Source of the DNA: Hallella mizrahii
Lineage (GTDB): Bacteria > Bacteroidota > Bacteroidia > Bacteroidales > Bacteroidaceae
NCBI RefSeq assembly: GCF_009695775.1
Contig: NZ_VUNG01000029.1
Span: 1-48,224, forward strand
Reading direction: 5' to 3'
Length of the DNA: 48,224 nucleotides
The notes beneath the pieces were generated by a model. It searched no databases and was not told where the DNA came from. It saw only the letters and a program-made list of their open reading frames with translations. Position 1 is the stretch's first letter, and every line of letters begins with the position of its first letter. Below, piece after piece: positions 1 through 10,811 of this stretch. The position numbers and the translations under genes are program-made.

Positions 1-692
1 ACGCTCAGATGCTGCCCGGACAACTCGCTATTGATTAACAAGTCTTAAATCTTACTCAGCCTAGCATAAAACGGGGTACTCGAAAGTACTCTGTTTAAAG
101 CTGATAAGCAACAATTGGACATTTACTCATAATTCCAAAATTTAGCTGTTAATACTATGTTAGTAAAAGGCTCCGGATCCATTTACATTTGCAAGACTAA
201 TATTTCTCCGTGCACTAACATTGCACTGAGTTAAAATATTTCTTTAAATAATGTTAATGATAGATTTCTTTTCTGTTTTGATATAACCATGAAAGAAGGA
301 TGCAGTCACCTGCAAGTTTTCTTTATATTGTACTTATTTCCGCTATGACGAAAAAGCTAAAGCCAAAAGCAAATGACGACCATGTCGGCCATCGACGTCC
401 TACACCTCTCCTCGCTTCATGTCCTTCTAAAAGCCTTCGTGCGCATCCAGCACTATGGATTGCTCTATCGATTTTGCATGACAAGTATGCAGATTATAGG
501 GTAAGCGGACAGCCAACGGCTGACCCCTTCCGTTTTTCTACTCTCGGGTTGTCTCGGGTTGAGGGTTGGAACCTTCCTTGTCGGGGTTAATCCTCATAAA
601 TAGTATTCCTGCCGTACAACTCGGTCTTCATATTGCTCGTTCCTCGCAATACGAAGACCTCTATATTTGGGTATGAATAACCAATATGATTA
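1..692. other. Left-edge region without a convincing gene
   Basis: No protein family is recognised in these 692 bases. One open frame of 96 codons (300-590, plus) has an unnatural composition and no recognisable motif, so it is not called. A TACATTTG box at 184-191 fits the Bacteroidetes -7 consensus but has no -33 partner. There is a 10-bp tandem repeat TCTCGGGTTG at 542-561 and a long hairpin at 623-659, listed separately. The region is AT-rich up to about 350 and then becomes mixed, which suggests remnant or intergenic DNA at the edge of an accessory patch. Confidence 0.5.
623..659 (-). repeat. 37-nt hairpin, REP-like or terminator
   Basis: GGTCTTCATATTGC and GCAATACGAAGACC form a 14-bp stem around a 9-nt loop. 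The single imperfect position is a G-U wobble if the minus strand is transcribed. It lies 34 bases past the stop of the minus-strand membrane-protein gene at 693-947, so it may end or stabilise that transcript. No strong T-run follows, so an intrinsic terminator is not certain. The shape also resembles short dispersed palindromic repeats of Bacteroidales intergenic regions; that is inference. Confidence 0.45.
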
Positions 693-947
693 CTAAATCA
701 TGTGTTTGTACAATTTTTCAATCGCTTTTATTATTAATCCCAACACTGATATGTATAGGCCAAAGATTAAGAGGCCACTCCAAAATCCCAAATTAAATTC
801 ATCACGAAGGAATTTATTAAGCAAAGAATAAATTAAAACACCATTAAATATTCCAATGTATCTCTTCCATTTAAGTCTTGAGAAGTATAAAGCGCCATAT
901 AAAACGCTAAATAAAATAATGCAAATGATAATGATATAGCTATGCAT
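693..947 (-). CDS. Small hypothetical membrane protein (84 aa)
   Basis: An 84-residue protein with two or three hydrophobic segments: an N-terminal helix beginning MHSYIIIICIILFSVLYGAL, a middle segment, and a C-terminal helix with the run GLLIFGLYISVLGLIIKAIE. It ends in a short lysine-rich tail. No known family is recognised. It starts 12 bases after the stop of the lipoprotein gene at 960-1742, so the two are probably co-transcribed. The DNA is clearly AT-richer than the housekeeping genes further right, consistent with acquired DNA. A partner or immunity role for the upstream lipoprotein is possible but is only inference. Confidence 0.55.
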   Translation of the reverse strand: MHSYIIIICIILFSVLYGALYFSRLKWKRYIGIFNGVLIYSLLNKFLRDEFNLGFWSGLLIFGLYISVLGLIIKAIEKLYKHMI

Positions 948-959
948 ATATATTATATC

Positions 960-1742
960 CTAAAAATAACCTCTCGATAGAACATGCAACGCGCTAGAAC
1001 TTATAGCCCCTACTACACAATCTTTAGCAAAACCTACAACTATTCCACCAGGTCCAAACATAAGACCTCTATAAGAAGCCTTAAATAATGCTCTCCATCC
1101 TAAACCAGCAATAGCTCCGCCTAAATCTGCACGTGCTGTTGACCTCCAAGATGCTCCTCTAGTTAATAGGGGCTTTGAGTTATAGATGTTCGTTGCTCTA
1201 GCGATTGAGCTTATTGCAAGCAAGGCACCTTTTAAAGTATCATTTAAATTAACATCATAGTATATTTTACTATCAATATCATTAAAAATCTTGTTAATGT
1301 CAATTGTATCCTTCATTTGTTTGTCGCAAATTTGAAACATTTCAGATACGTAAGTTCTTCCTTCTTCAGGAATGCTGCAAATCAAACTATCTGTCAAATT
1401 ATCTAAAGTAGCTCTCGTGTTAGCCTGCTTCATTTTTAGGCCAATATCATAACCAGCATTAAGTGCATCTGTAGATATTTTTTCGCCTTCAAAGCCTTTA
1501 ATTTTGTTTAATTTTTTGTTAGTGAAATCTCTATTGAAACTTTTAAGGCTATTAAGGCTTATTCCCTGTGCAAGTACTGAATCCATAGCTTCGTTGTGGA
1601 TACTTCCGATAAACGCATATGGGTTAGAAAATTTAGAGGTAGTTAGACCTGATAAATAATTAGAAGATTGCTCTGATGAAGAGCAGCTACCAAAAATCAC
1701 AAAAGCCAATAAAATAGCTAGTAAGCGAACTTCTTTAATCAT
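960..1742 (-). CDS. Hypothetical lipoprotein with glycine-rich C-terminal tail
   Basis: A 260-residue protein with a lipoprotein signal: the hydrophobic stretch LAILLAFVIFGSC ends in a lipobox with the acylated Cys near residue 20, followed by serines. The middle (about 25-195) is charged, soluble and probably helical. The last 60 residues become hydrophobic and glycine-rich, with GGAIAGLGWRALF, then GPGGIVVGFAKDCVVGAISS and a final aromatic. This spacing of small residues resembles glycine-zipper or pore-forming segments. I do not recognise a named family. It is followed 12 bases later by a small membrane protein gene. The composition is AT-rich. Function unknown; a membrane-active secreted factor is one possibility. 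Confidence 0.6.
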   Translation of the reverse strand: MIKEVRLLAILLAFVIFGSCSSSEQSSNYLSGLTTSKFSNPYAFIGSIHNEAMDSVLAQGISLNSLKSFNRDFTNKKLNKIKGFEGEKISTDALNAGYDIGLKMKQANTRATLDNLTDSLICSIPEEGRTYVSEMFQICDKQMKDTIDINKIFNDIDSKIYYDVNLNDTLKGALLAISSIARATNIYNSKPLLTRGASWRSTARADLGGAIAGLGWRALFKASYRGLMFGPGGIVVGFAKDCVVGAISSSALHVLSRGYF

Positions 1743-1961
1743 TAGCTATTTCTAAATTATGCACCACATTAGTTTATCAATGTCTATAAGTTACTGAACA
1801 ACACCATGTCGCTCGGTTTCTTGCCATGTCAGAAATTTCACTTAACTTAGTGGTGCGCAAATAAAAGTAAAGAAAACACCAACAAGGCATTGCAAAGATA
1901 GCAATAAAATATGAAAGACAGAAATTTTTCGATGGATTTTTTCTATCATCGAGAATTTTAA

Positions 1962-2258
1962 CCACAAATAGGCTTATGCTTTTATTTCAAGGCAGACCGT
2001 ATGTCATGCAACTCATACTGGGCCAACTATTTCCGCCTTTTCCTCTATGCAGCGGCTTTTGTCGTCGCACACACGATGAAGCATGAGCTCTTCAACGGCA
2101 CTGCCATAGAGAGCTTCACAATGGACAGCTTTATAAAACGCATCATGCTCAGTGCTGTATACATTATGGAAAAGAGGACATTCATACACGTTAGTTTTTC
2201 ACCGCATCACAGGCACCTCGAAGAGCTGACTGTCGCCTTGGAAAGGCTGGCAGCTTAA
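1962..2258 (+). pseudogene. IS1380-family transposase remnant (C-terminus)
   Basis: About 99 codons are open from just after a TAA at 1959-1961 to the stop at 2258. The translation contains KADRMSCNSYWANYFRLFLY, matching the pattern DR-S-(x)-W-AN-x-RL near the C-terminus of IS1380-group DDE transposases, followed by the typical ILMLS-like/basic tail region. The N-terminal and catalytic parts of a roughly 430-residue transposase are absent, and the Met at 2001 is internal to the conserved motif, so this is a remnant and not a gene. The bases up to about 2450 may be the remaining right end of the element, but no terminal inverted repeat could be assigned. Confidence 0.55.
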
Positions 2259-2550
2259 CGAACCCTGAAAACGATTTCTTAGACATGCCTGAACAAGGCA
2301 TGAGACTCTGCATGCCCATAAGCCAAATTCGGGAATGATTTAAACCTTGAAAACATCCGTAAGCGGCTATTGGAGACATCTTAATAACGGTATAAGTTCG
2401 ACAATACGTCAGATCCTATCCGACAGTTTAGCATTCGTAGAAAAGAGAAACAGTCTTAGGACGGTATGAATTATTCAGGCTAAGGAGTATCTTCAAAAAA
2501 AGCCACAGCGTACCGGACGCTGTGGCTTGAAAACTTATGCTTGTGAATGA
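2259..2550. other. Non-coding stretch between IS remnant and OMP gene
   Basis: About 290 bases with no supportable gene. The first part is probably the leftover 3' flank of the IS1380-type element. The last 60 bases hold the terminator of the minus-strand outer-membrane protein gene. Confidence 0.5.
2495..2527 (-). terminator. Intrinsic terminator of the OMP gene
   Basis: AGCCACAGCGT and ACGCTGTGGCT form a perfect 11-bp stem with a 5-nt loop. Read on the minus strand it is followed by a run of seven T. It lies directly after the stop of the minus-strand gene at 2551-3129. Confidence 0.85.
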
Positions 2551-3129
2551 TTAGAGGCTAAACTTGTAGCCCAGAGTGATCTGGAAGACAGAGTTGCGTG
2601 TATCGTCAGCTCCCTTGATGCTGTGCTTGTTGATCTTGGTTACACCCCAGTTGTAACGGCCGTCGAGCACGAAGTTGTTGTACTCATAGCTCAGACCTAC
2701 AGGGATAGAGAGATCAAAGGTGTTGACATCTTCAGCATCGTCCTTGTCAATCATGAAGCCGGGCTGTACACCCAATTTCACTGCGAGGCCAGGTACAACG
2801 TACACGTTGGCCAATACAGGAACATTCAGATAGCTGGGCGTCCACGAGTCGCCAGAGATGGTGTAGCCTGCTACATTCACGTCCTTTGTCTTGAAGCCCT
2901 GACGAGAGTACATCAGACCGGCGCTCAGAGAGAAGATGTCTGTTGCCTGATACTCGCCTTCCAAACCGCCAGCGAAGTCAACGCGTGCCTTGCCATAATC
3001 ACCGTTGTTAGTGATGTTGGCAATGTTGATACCAACCTTCGGCTGCAGTGTGAAAGAACCAACTGCGTGCTGAGCAAAAGCGCCCACGGAAGACAGCATG
3101 ACAGCTGCCATGAGAAGTAACTTTTTCAT
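2551..3129 (-). CDS. Outer-membrane beta-barrel protein (OmpA/PorT-like)
   Basis: A 192-residue secreted protein with a clean signal peptide (MKKLLLMAAVMLSSVGAFAQ, cleavage after AFA). The mature part alternates polar and hydrophobic residues, with glycine/aromatic turns such as FAGGLEGEYQATDIFSLSAG and FQITLGYKFSL at the end, the usual final strand of an outer-membrane barrel ending in a hydrophobic residue. This fits the OMP_b-brl_2 (PF13568) type common in Bacteroidetes, roughly eight strands. The substrate or role is unknown. It stands alone with its own terminator. Confidence 0.8.
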   Translation of the reverse strand: MKKLLLMAAVMLSSVGAFAQHAVGSFTLQPKVGINIANITNNGDYGKARVDFAGGLEGEYQATDIFSLSAGLMYSRQGFKTKDVNVAGYTISGDSWTPSYLNVPVLANVYVVPGLAVKLGVQPGFMIDKDDAEDVNTFDLSIPVGLSYEYNNFVLDGRYNWGVTKINKHSIKGADDTRNSVFQITLGYKFSL

Positions 3130-3238
3130 AATACCTAAAATTTAGTTTTGTCTTTTATTTGTTGTTATTATACTTTTTCTATCTTCCTAAATCTAACGAC
3201 GACGAAGTATTGAAAAAGTAACAGCACTACGGGTGGAA

Positions 3239-6200
3239 TTAATCTATTTTAACATAATTACTTAAAAAGTCTGTAGGAATGTATTCGCTTTTTTCTTTGA
3301 AATATTCCATAAGTCGACTAAATAGCGGGGACTGTTGTAGCGTATCGGGATGGCCGGTGAGCAGCAGTTGGCGACGGGCTCGCGTGAGGGCTACGTTGAG
3401 TTTTCTGTCCACGATACGGCCGTTTTCGTCGAAACTGTTGGCCGTGAGGAAGTCGAGCTGATAGCGTTGTTGAATCGTGAACGAATAGATGATGACGTCG
3501 CGTTGCGAGCCTTGGTAGCGCTCCACGGTATCGATGCTGATGCGCTCCAACAGCGGATCATTGAGTTTCTCAAGCTCTTTGCGGATCATGGCGATCTGGT
3601 TGCGGTAGGGCACGATGACGCCGAGCGTGGTGTCGGCATCGAAGTTCTGACCATAGAAACGGCGGATGCGCTGCGACAACAGTGCCACGAGACGCGCCTC
3701 ATAGCTGTTGACTTTGTCCGAAATCTCGGGTTGCCGGCAGTCGGCCGAGGCAAAGAAGAGACAGCGGTGAGTCTTCAACAGTTCGTCTATGCTGTCGAGA
3801 GCGGGCGAGGGATAGTTGAGCGATGTCTCTTGCTGATGCGGCAGCGGCACGGGAGAAATATGTTCCTCGGCATAGAAAGCCTTGCCGGGAAAGTCCGCAA
3901 TATCGGGATGCATGCGTCCTTGATGGTGGAGCGTGCCGATGAACTCGGTGCGTCCGGCACGCAACTCTTGGCGGATGAGTCGTTCAAAAAGACTGTTCTT
4001 GCAACTTGTCAGGCCGATGGCCTGCAGTTCTGGCTCGGTGATGGCAGCACTCCCGTCGTTTTGTTGTACCACGGCAGGCAGTTGCTTATAGTCGCCGATA
4101 AGGATAAACTTGTCGATGTCGCAGCCGCTCATGGCGGCTTTATCGCTTGAATGCTGTTTGCCCGCCATACTGTTCTCGCCTTGATGACTGGCGAGGAGTC
4201 CGATGAGATTGGGCTCCAGAATCTGAGAGCTCTCGTCGACGATGGCCAGCGTGAAGTGTTTCAGCGCAAAGAGATAGGAGCGTGACTGCATCATCGAGGT
4301 GGTGCCGACGACGACGTGCGCCGTGAGCAACTTCTTCTGCATGTCGCTGAGCTTAGGCTTGTCGCCGATTTTGTTTTGCAGCAGCCAAGGCTGATACTGA
4401 GGATCGCAGCTCAGCTCACTGCCAATCCTCAAAAACGAGATGCCAGCCTTGACGAGCATGCCGCAGATCTCATCGACGGCGCGATTGGTATAGGCCATCA
4501 GCAACAGATCGGCCTGCTGTCCTGGGGGTGAGGGCGTGGCGAGGGCTTCCTCCACCATAAAGCGCAGTGCCATGCTGGTCTTGCCTGTTCCCGGCGGTCC
4601 GACGAGGAGAAAGAAGTCGCGCGCCTGCTTGGCTTGCGTCAACATGGCGTCGAGGTCGGGGAGATAAGAGTGGGAAAGCGTCAAGCTCTTGTCGGCCTGA
4701 GGCTCACGCTGGCCCAGGAGCAGTGCCTTGCGGTCGGCGGTGGAGGTAATCAGCTCATAGAGCGCACCGATTGCCGCACTGCCTCCGGCGTCGCTGCTGC
4801 CGTGCTCGACACACCACACAAAAGGCTTGCCGGCCTTGCTGACGGATTCGCCTTGTCGCAGCGTACGGCGATAGGGCAGATGGTTGAAGATGTCGGCATT
4901 CTGCTGTCCGTCGGTCAGCAACACGGTGATGCGGTCGGTATGGATGTCCTCCAAACCGCCCTTGAAGAGTAAGGCCTTGCGCACGTCGGGCTCTTCGTCC
5001 TGTGGGTAGGCATAGAGATAGACCATGTCGCCCCGCCGGAAGTTGGGCAGAAAGTCCTCACCCTGGTCGGGTACGGCGAGTGTGATGCGGTCGTAGCCGT
5101 TATAGTCGTTGCTTTTCTCCTTGCTGACGATTTTCAGTCCTGTGTAGATATTGCCAGTTTCGCGTTTTTCAGCCAGTGGCATGTTCCATAGCGAAGCCGC
5201 GCAGTTGCCCGTGCCCTCGACGACGCCGACCTTCGATAGCAGGTTTTCCTTGATGACAAACTGCATCATTCGACAAAAGTAAGCCTTCTCCAGTGGCGTG
5301 AGAAAAGCCAGAGGCTGCAGCTGTGCGTTGAGTTGTGGATAGAGATAATTGTTGTAGAAGAAGTCGCATCTGCCTGCCACGTTGAGGTTGTCGGCCGTCA
5401 GCAGCGGCAGGTAAGGGGCGAAGCCGTGCTCCGCGATTTGGAATTCCTGGGCCACAGCCTCATTGCGGAAGCGGATGGCCTCGTAGTGGAGTTTCATCAA
5501 TCGCGTCACGCTGAGCAGTCCACCGGGTAGCGCGTATTTGGAGTAAAGCAGTCGGATGTCGGTGCGCGTGGCGTGGAAGTTGTAATAGAGTATGCCGTAG
5601 TAGAGCAGCAACTGCACGTAGTGTTTCTCCACGGCCTTGATGCCGTTGGTCGTATCTGGCCGTTCGATGAGCATGTTGCGTCCCGACTTCTGTTCGACGA
5701 GCAGTTGCAGATCGGTGGTCATCAGGTCCACACGTCCCTGGATGCCGAGTTGCTCACAGACAAAGGAAGGTTCGAGAATCGCGTGATCCATGTTGAAGTG
5801 ACGGCGCAGCTCCGCGACGGCCTGCTGCAAGTTCCGGATTTGCATGGCGGCATCGTCCTTGAAGCGGCGTGCGTCGAAGTCTGTGCATGTGCTATACTCC
5901 AGTGCTTTCTCCCGAAAATTGTCGCGTAGCGTTTGAGAAGCGTTGAAGTTTGGATTGTTGATGATGTCGTCGAGTGCACTGCCGGCAAAGTTTCCGAGCA
6001 GGATCGGCTGGGTGTTGGCTTTGGGCCTCATGCGGCTGACGAGGTAGAGAAGTGGCGAGTGACCATACTCCATGAAGCAGGATGCGATCGTGCTGATGTC
6101 GAGCAGGAAGTCCGGCTCTACGATGATGATGCGCGGATAGATGTCGTCTCCTTCCACCTGACAGTCCAGCAGATTGAGGTGCATGCCTTCTTTGAGGATA

Positions 6201-6805
6201 GAAGCCAGGTAGCCCATGTCGGCGTATTGGTTGTCCTCGCAGTAGTGAACCGTCATCGGTGACACGGCTCCATCCTCATCAACGACAACGGAAATGGTGC
6301 TGTTGTCCCACGAGCGAACGAGACAACGCTTGTTGGGCGCGTTGACATGGAGGTGCTCCTGCTTGGGTTGCAGGTCGCGGGGCAGTCGGATGGAGAGCGA
6401 CGGTGGTATGTCGGTATGGAGCACACGGCTGACGAAGACGGCAAGGGCACGTGCGTCGTGGAGCAAGTCTTCGGGCAACAGCGGCAGACTTTGGTTGGAG
6501 TGGCGGCGCATCTGCCTGACGGCATTTGCCTCGTCGGTGGGCATGTGGTGCTGTCGCAACAGCGTTTCGACTTGCGCATTGAGGTCACCGAAGCCGTAGC
6601 GTGTATCTTTCAACCCTTCGGCACAGACGAGGACGAGTGTCTCGTGCATGAGCTTGTTGGCTGTGGCACTGCCCTGCTGGGCGAGCAACGCCTCGATGCG
6701 CTGGAAAAACTCACCGGCAAGCTGTGCGGTGGAAGTGGTGGAGTGGATCGTGTGTTCGGTAGAGAGCATAAGCGGATCGGATGGATGGGGCTGGCGTGGC
6801 GTCAA
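3239..6805 (-). CDS. Dna2-like PD-(D/E)XK nuclease and SF1 helicase
   Basis: A large 1188-residue protein. Around residue 355-370 it carries GRVDLM followed by LLVEQKSGR, the D...ExK signature of the RecB/Cas4-type PD-(D/E)XK nuclease fold. The C-terminal half is a superfamily 1B helicase of the Upf1/Dna2 type: Walker A GPPGTGKT near 735-742, Walker B/DEAD-like VDESSQ near 860, motif III LIGDYKQLP, and the C-terminal motifs TVERYQGSQRD and VALTRARRQLLL. It probably unwinds and trims DNA or RNA-DNA ends in repair. Its start lies 25 bases after the stop of the alkyltransferase gene, so both are likely in one repair operon. The next internal Met (residue 13) is an alternative start. Confidence 0.85.
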   Translation of the reverse strand: MTPRQPHPSDPLMLSTEHTIHSTTSTAQLAGEFFQRIEALLAQQGSATANKLMHETLVLVCAEGLKDTRYGFGDLNAQVETLLRQHHMPTDEANAVRQMRRHSNQSLPLLPEDLLHDARALAVFVSRVLHTDIPPSLSIRLPRDLQPKQEHLHVNAPNKRCLVRSWDNSTISVVVDEDGAVSPMTVHYCEDNQYADMGYLASILKEGMHLNLLDCQVEGDDIYPRIIIVEPDFLLDISTIASCFMEYGHSPLLYLVSRMRPKANTQPILLGNFAGSALDDIINNPNFNASQTLRDNFREKALEYSTCTDFDARRFKDDAAMQIRNLQQAVAELRRHFNMDHAILEPSFVCEQLGIQGRVDLMTTDLQLLVEQKSGRNMLIERPDTTNGIKAVEKHYVQLLLYYGILYYNFHATRTDIRLLYSKYALPGGLLSVTRLMKLHYEAIRFRNEAVAQEFQIAEHGFAPYLPLLTADNLNVAGRCDFFYNNYLYPQLNAQLQPLAFLTPLEKAYFCRMMQFVIKENLLSKVGVVEGTGNCAASLWNMPLAEKRETGNIYTGLKIVSKEKSNDYNGYDRITLAVPDQGEDFLPNFRRGDMVYLYAYPQDEEPDVRKALLFKGGLEDIHTDRITVLLTDGQQNADIFNHLPYRRTLRQGESVSKAGKPFVWCVEHGSSDAGGSAAIGALYELITSTADRKALLLGQREPQADKSLTLSHSYLPDLDAMLTQAKQARDFFLLVGPPGTGKTSMALRFMVEEALATPSPPGQQADLLLMAYTNRAVDEICGMLVKAGISFLRIGSELSCDPQYQPWLLQNKIGDKPKLSDMQKKLLTAHVVVGTTSMMQSRSYLFALKHFTLAIVDESSQILEPNLIGLLASHQGENSMAGKQHSSDKAAMSGCDIDKFILIGDYKQLPAVVQQNDGSAAITEPELQAIGLTSCKNSLFERLIRQELRAGRTEFIGTLHHQGRMHPDIADFPGKAFYAEEHISPVPLPHQQETSLNYPSPALDSIDELLKTHRCLFFASADCRQPEISDKVNSYEARLVALLSQRIRRFYGQNFDADTTLGVIVPYRNQIAMIRKELEKLNDPLLERISIDTVERYQGSQRDVIIYSFTIQQRYQLDFLTANSFDENGRIVDRKLNVALTRARRQLLLTGHPDTLQQSPLFSRLMEYFKEKSEYIPTDFLSNYVKID

Positions 6806-6830
6806 GAGCGTAGCAGTCCCCTTGTGGTTT

Positions 6831-7340
6831 CTATTTCTGAGCGTTCAAAAGAGAGTCTTTCTCCCAGTCGATCAGTTGCTGCTTGAGTTCCTTTCCCCAG
6901 TGATACTCGCCAGTGGTTCCGTCGCTGTGGATGATGCGGTGGCAGGGAATGAGCATGGCGATGGGATTTTGGGCGATGGCTGTTGCAACGGCTCTGACGG
7001 CTTTGGGCTCCCCAATACCCTTTGCGATGTCGAGATAAGTAGCGGTGTGACCGAAGGGCACCTTCTGAACCTCATTCCACACGCGCAACTGGAAGTCAGT
7101 GCCTTTGATGTCGAGTTTGAGGGGATGGTCATAGCCCTCGAAGATAACGCGCTCTACGGTTTGCGCCATAGTGTCGTTTTGCGTTGTCGGCGTATAGACG
7201 CCCCATCGCTTGGCCAGTTGGTGGATGGTCTCGAGCCGGTTGTAATCCAAGAACTGCAAATCGCAGATGCCCTCCCATGTGCGCGCCACGATGATATGGC
7301 CGAAAGGAGAGTCACTAAATCCATAAACTATTTGTCTCAT
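6831..7340 (-). CDS. ogt: Methylated-DNA--[protein]-cysteine S-methyltransferase
   Basis: A 169-residue suicide repair protein that moves the alkyl group from O6-alkylguanine to its own cysteine. The active-site motif IPCHRII is present with the acceptor Cys at residue 133. The helix-turn-helix part (TDFQLRVWNEVQKVPFGHTA) and the conserved GEPKAVRAVATAIAQNP loop precede it. The start at 7340 (MRQIVYGF) is preferred over an upstream in-frame Met whose extension is a hydrophobic run unlike the family. The -7 box ends only 6 bases before this ATG, so the transcript could be nearly leaderless. The helicase gene follows 25 bases downstream. ogt is used by homology; no Ada regulatory domain is fused. 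Confidence 0.9.
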   Translation of the reverse strand: MRQIVYGFSDSPFGHIIVARTWEGICDLQFLDYNRLETIHQLAKRWGVYTPTTQNDTMAQTVERVIFEGYDHPLKLDIKGTDFQLRVWNEVQKVPFGHTATYLDIAKGIGEPKAVRAVATAIAQNPIAMLIPCHRIIHSDGTTGEYHWGKELKQQLIDWEKDSLLNAQK

Positions 7341-7346
7341 AATTTG

Positions 7347-7377
7347 CAAATCTACATAAAATAATAAGAAAACCAAA
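7347..7377 (-). promoter_or_regulatory. Promoter of the alkyltransferase-helicase operon
   Basis: On the minus strand TTTG (7374-7377), a 19-base spacer and TAGATTTG (7347-7354) match the Bacteroidetes -33/-7 promoter. Transcription should begin within a few bases of the ATG at 7340. Confidence 0.6.
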
Positions 7378-7416
7378 AGAAAAGATGTATTATTTTTATT
7401 TCTGAAAAAATAATTG

Positions 7417-7424
7417 TATTTTTG
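7417..7424 (+). promoter_or_regulatory. -7 box of the beta-galactosidase gene
   Basis: TATTTTTG matches TAnnTTTG; the -33 position holds TTTT, one base off TTTG. It predicts a leader of about 40 nt before the ATG at 7472 and is divergent from the repair-operon promoter. Confidence 0.5.
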
Positions 7425-7441
7425 CACTTGTAATAATATAA

Positions 7442-10681
<3,240 letters not shown>

Positions 10682-10756
10682 TCCGATGTCCGTCGCGTAG
10701 ACATACGCTCAAGAATTTGTTTTTACGAACATAGCATCTTATATTTAACTTGTCTC

Positions 10757-10791
10757 TCTTCCTTCTTCCGGCATATCCGGGAGGAGGGAGA
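10757..10791 (+). promoter_or_regulatory. Long hairpin between lacZ-like and GH51 genes
   Basis: The pyrimidine-rich arm ending CTTCTTCCGG and the purine-rich arm CCGGGAGGAGGGAGAAG pair over about 15 bp, including three G-U pairs, around the loop CATAT. No U-run follows, so it is not a normal terminator. It sits 20 bases before the GH51 start codon and may stabilise the upstream message or control the downstream one. Confidence 0.45.
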
Positions 10792-10811
10792 AGACACAAC
10801 AATCATTACTT

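Noticed and set aside
300..590. 96-codon plus-strand open frame
   Set aside because: Composition is unlike a protein, no motif is recognisable and the region has repeats; not supported as a gene.
1777..1965. 62-codon minus-strand frame next to the IS remnant
   Set aside because: No motif and no regulatory signal; overlaps the IS1380-type remnant by a few bases.
2623..3120. 165-codon plus-strand frame
   Set aside because: Exactly antisense to the outer-membrane protein gene, which has a signal peptide and terminator.
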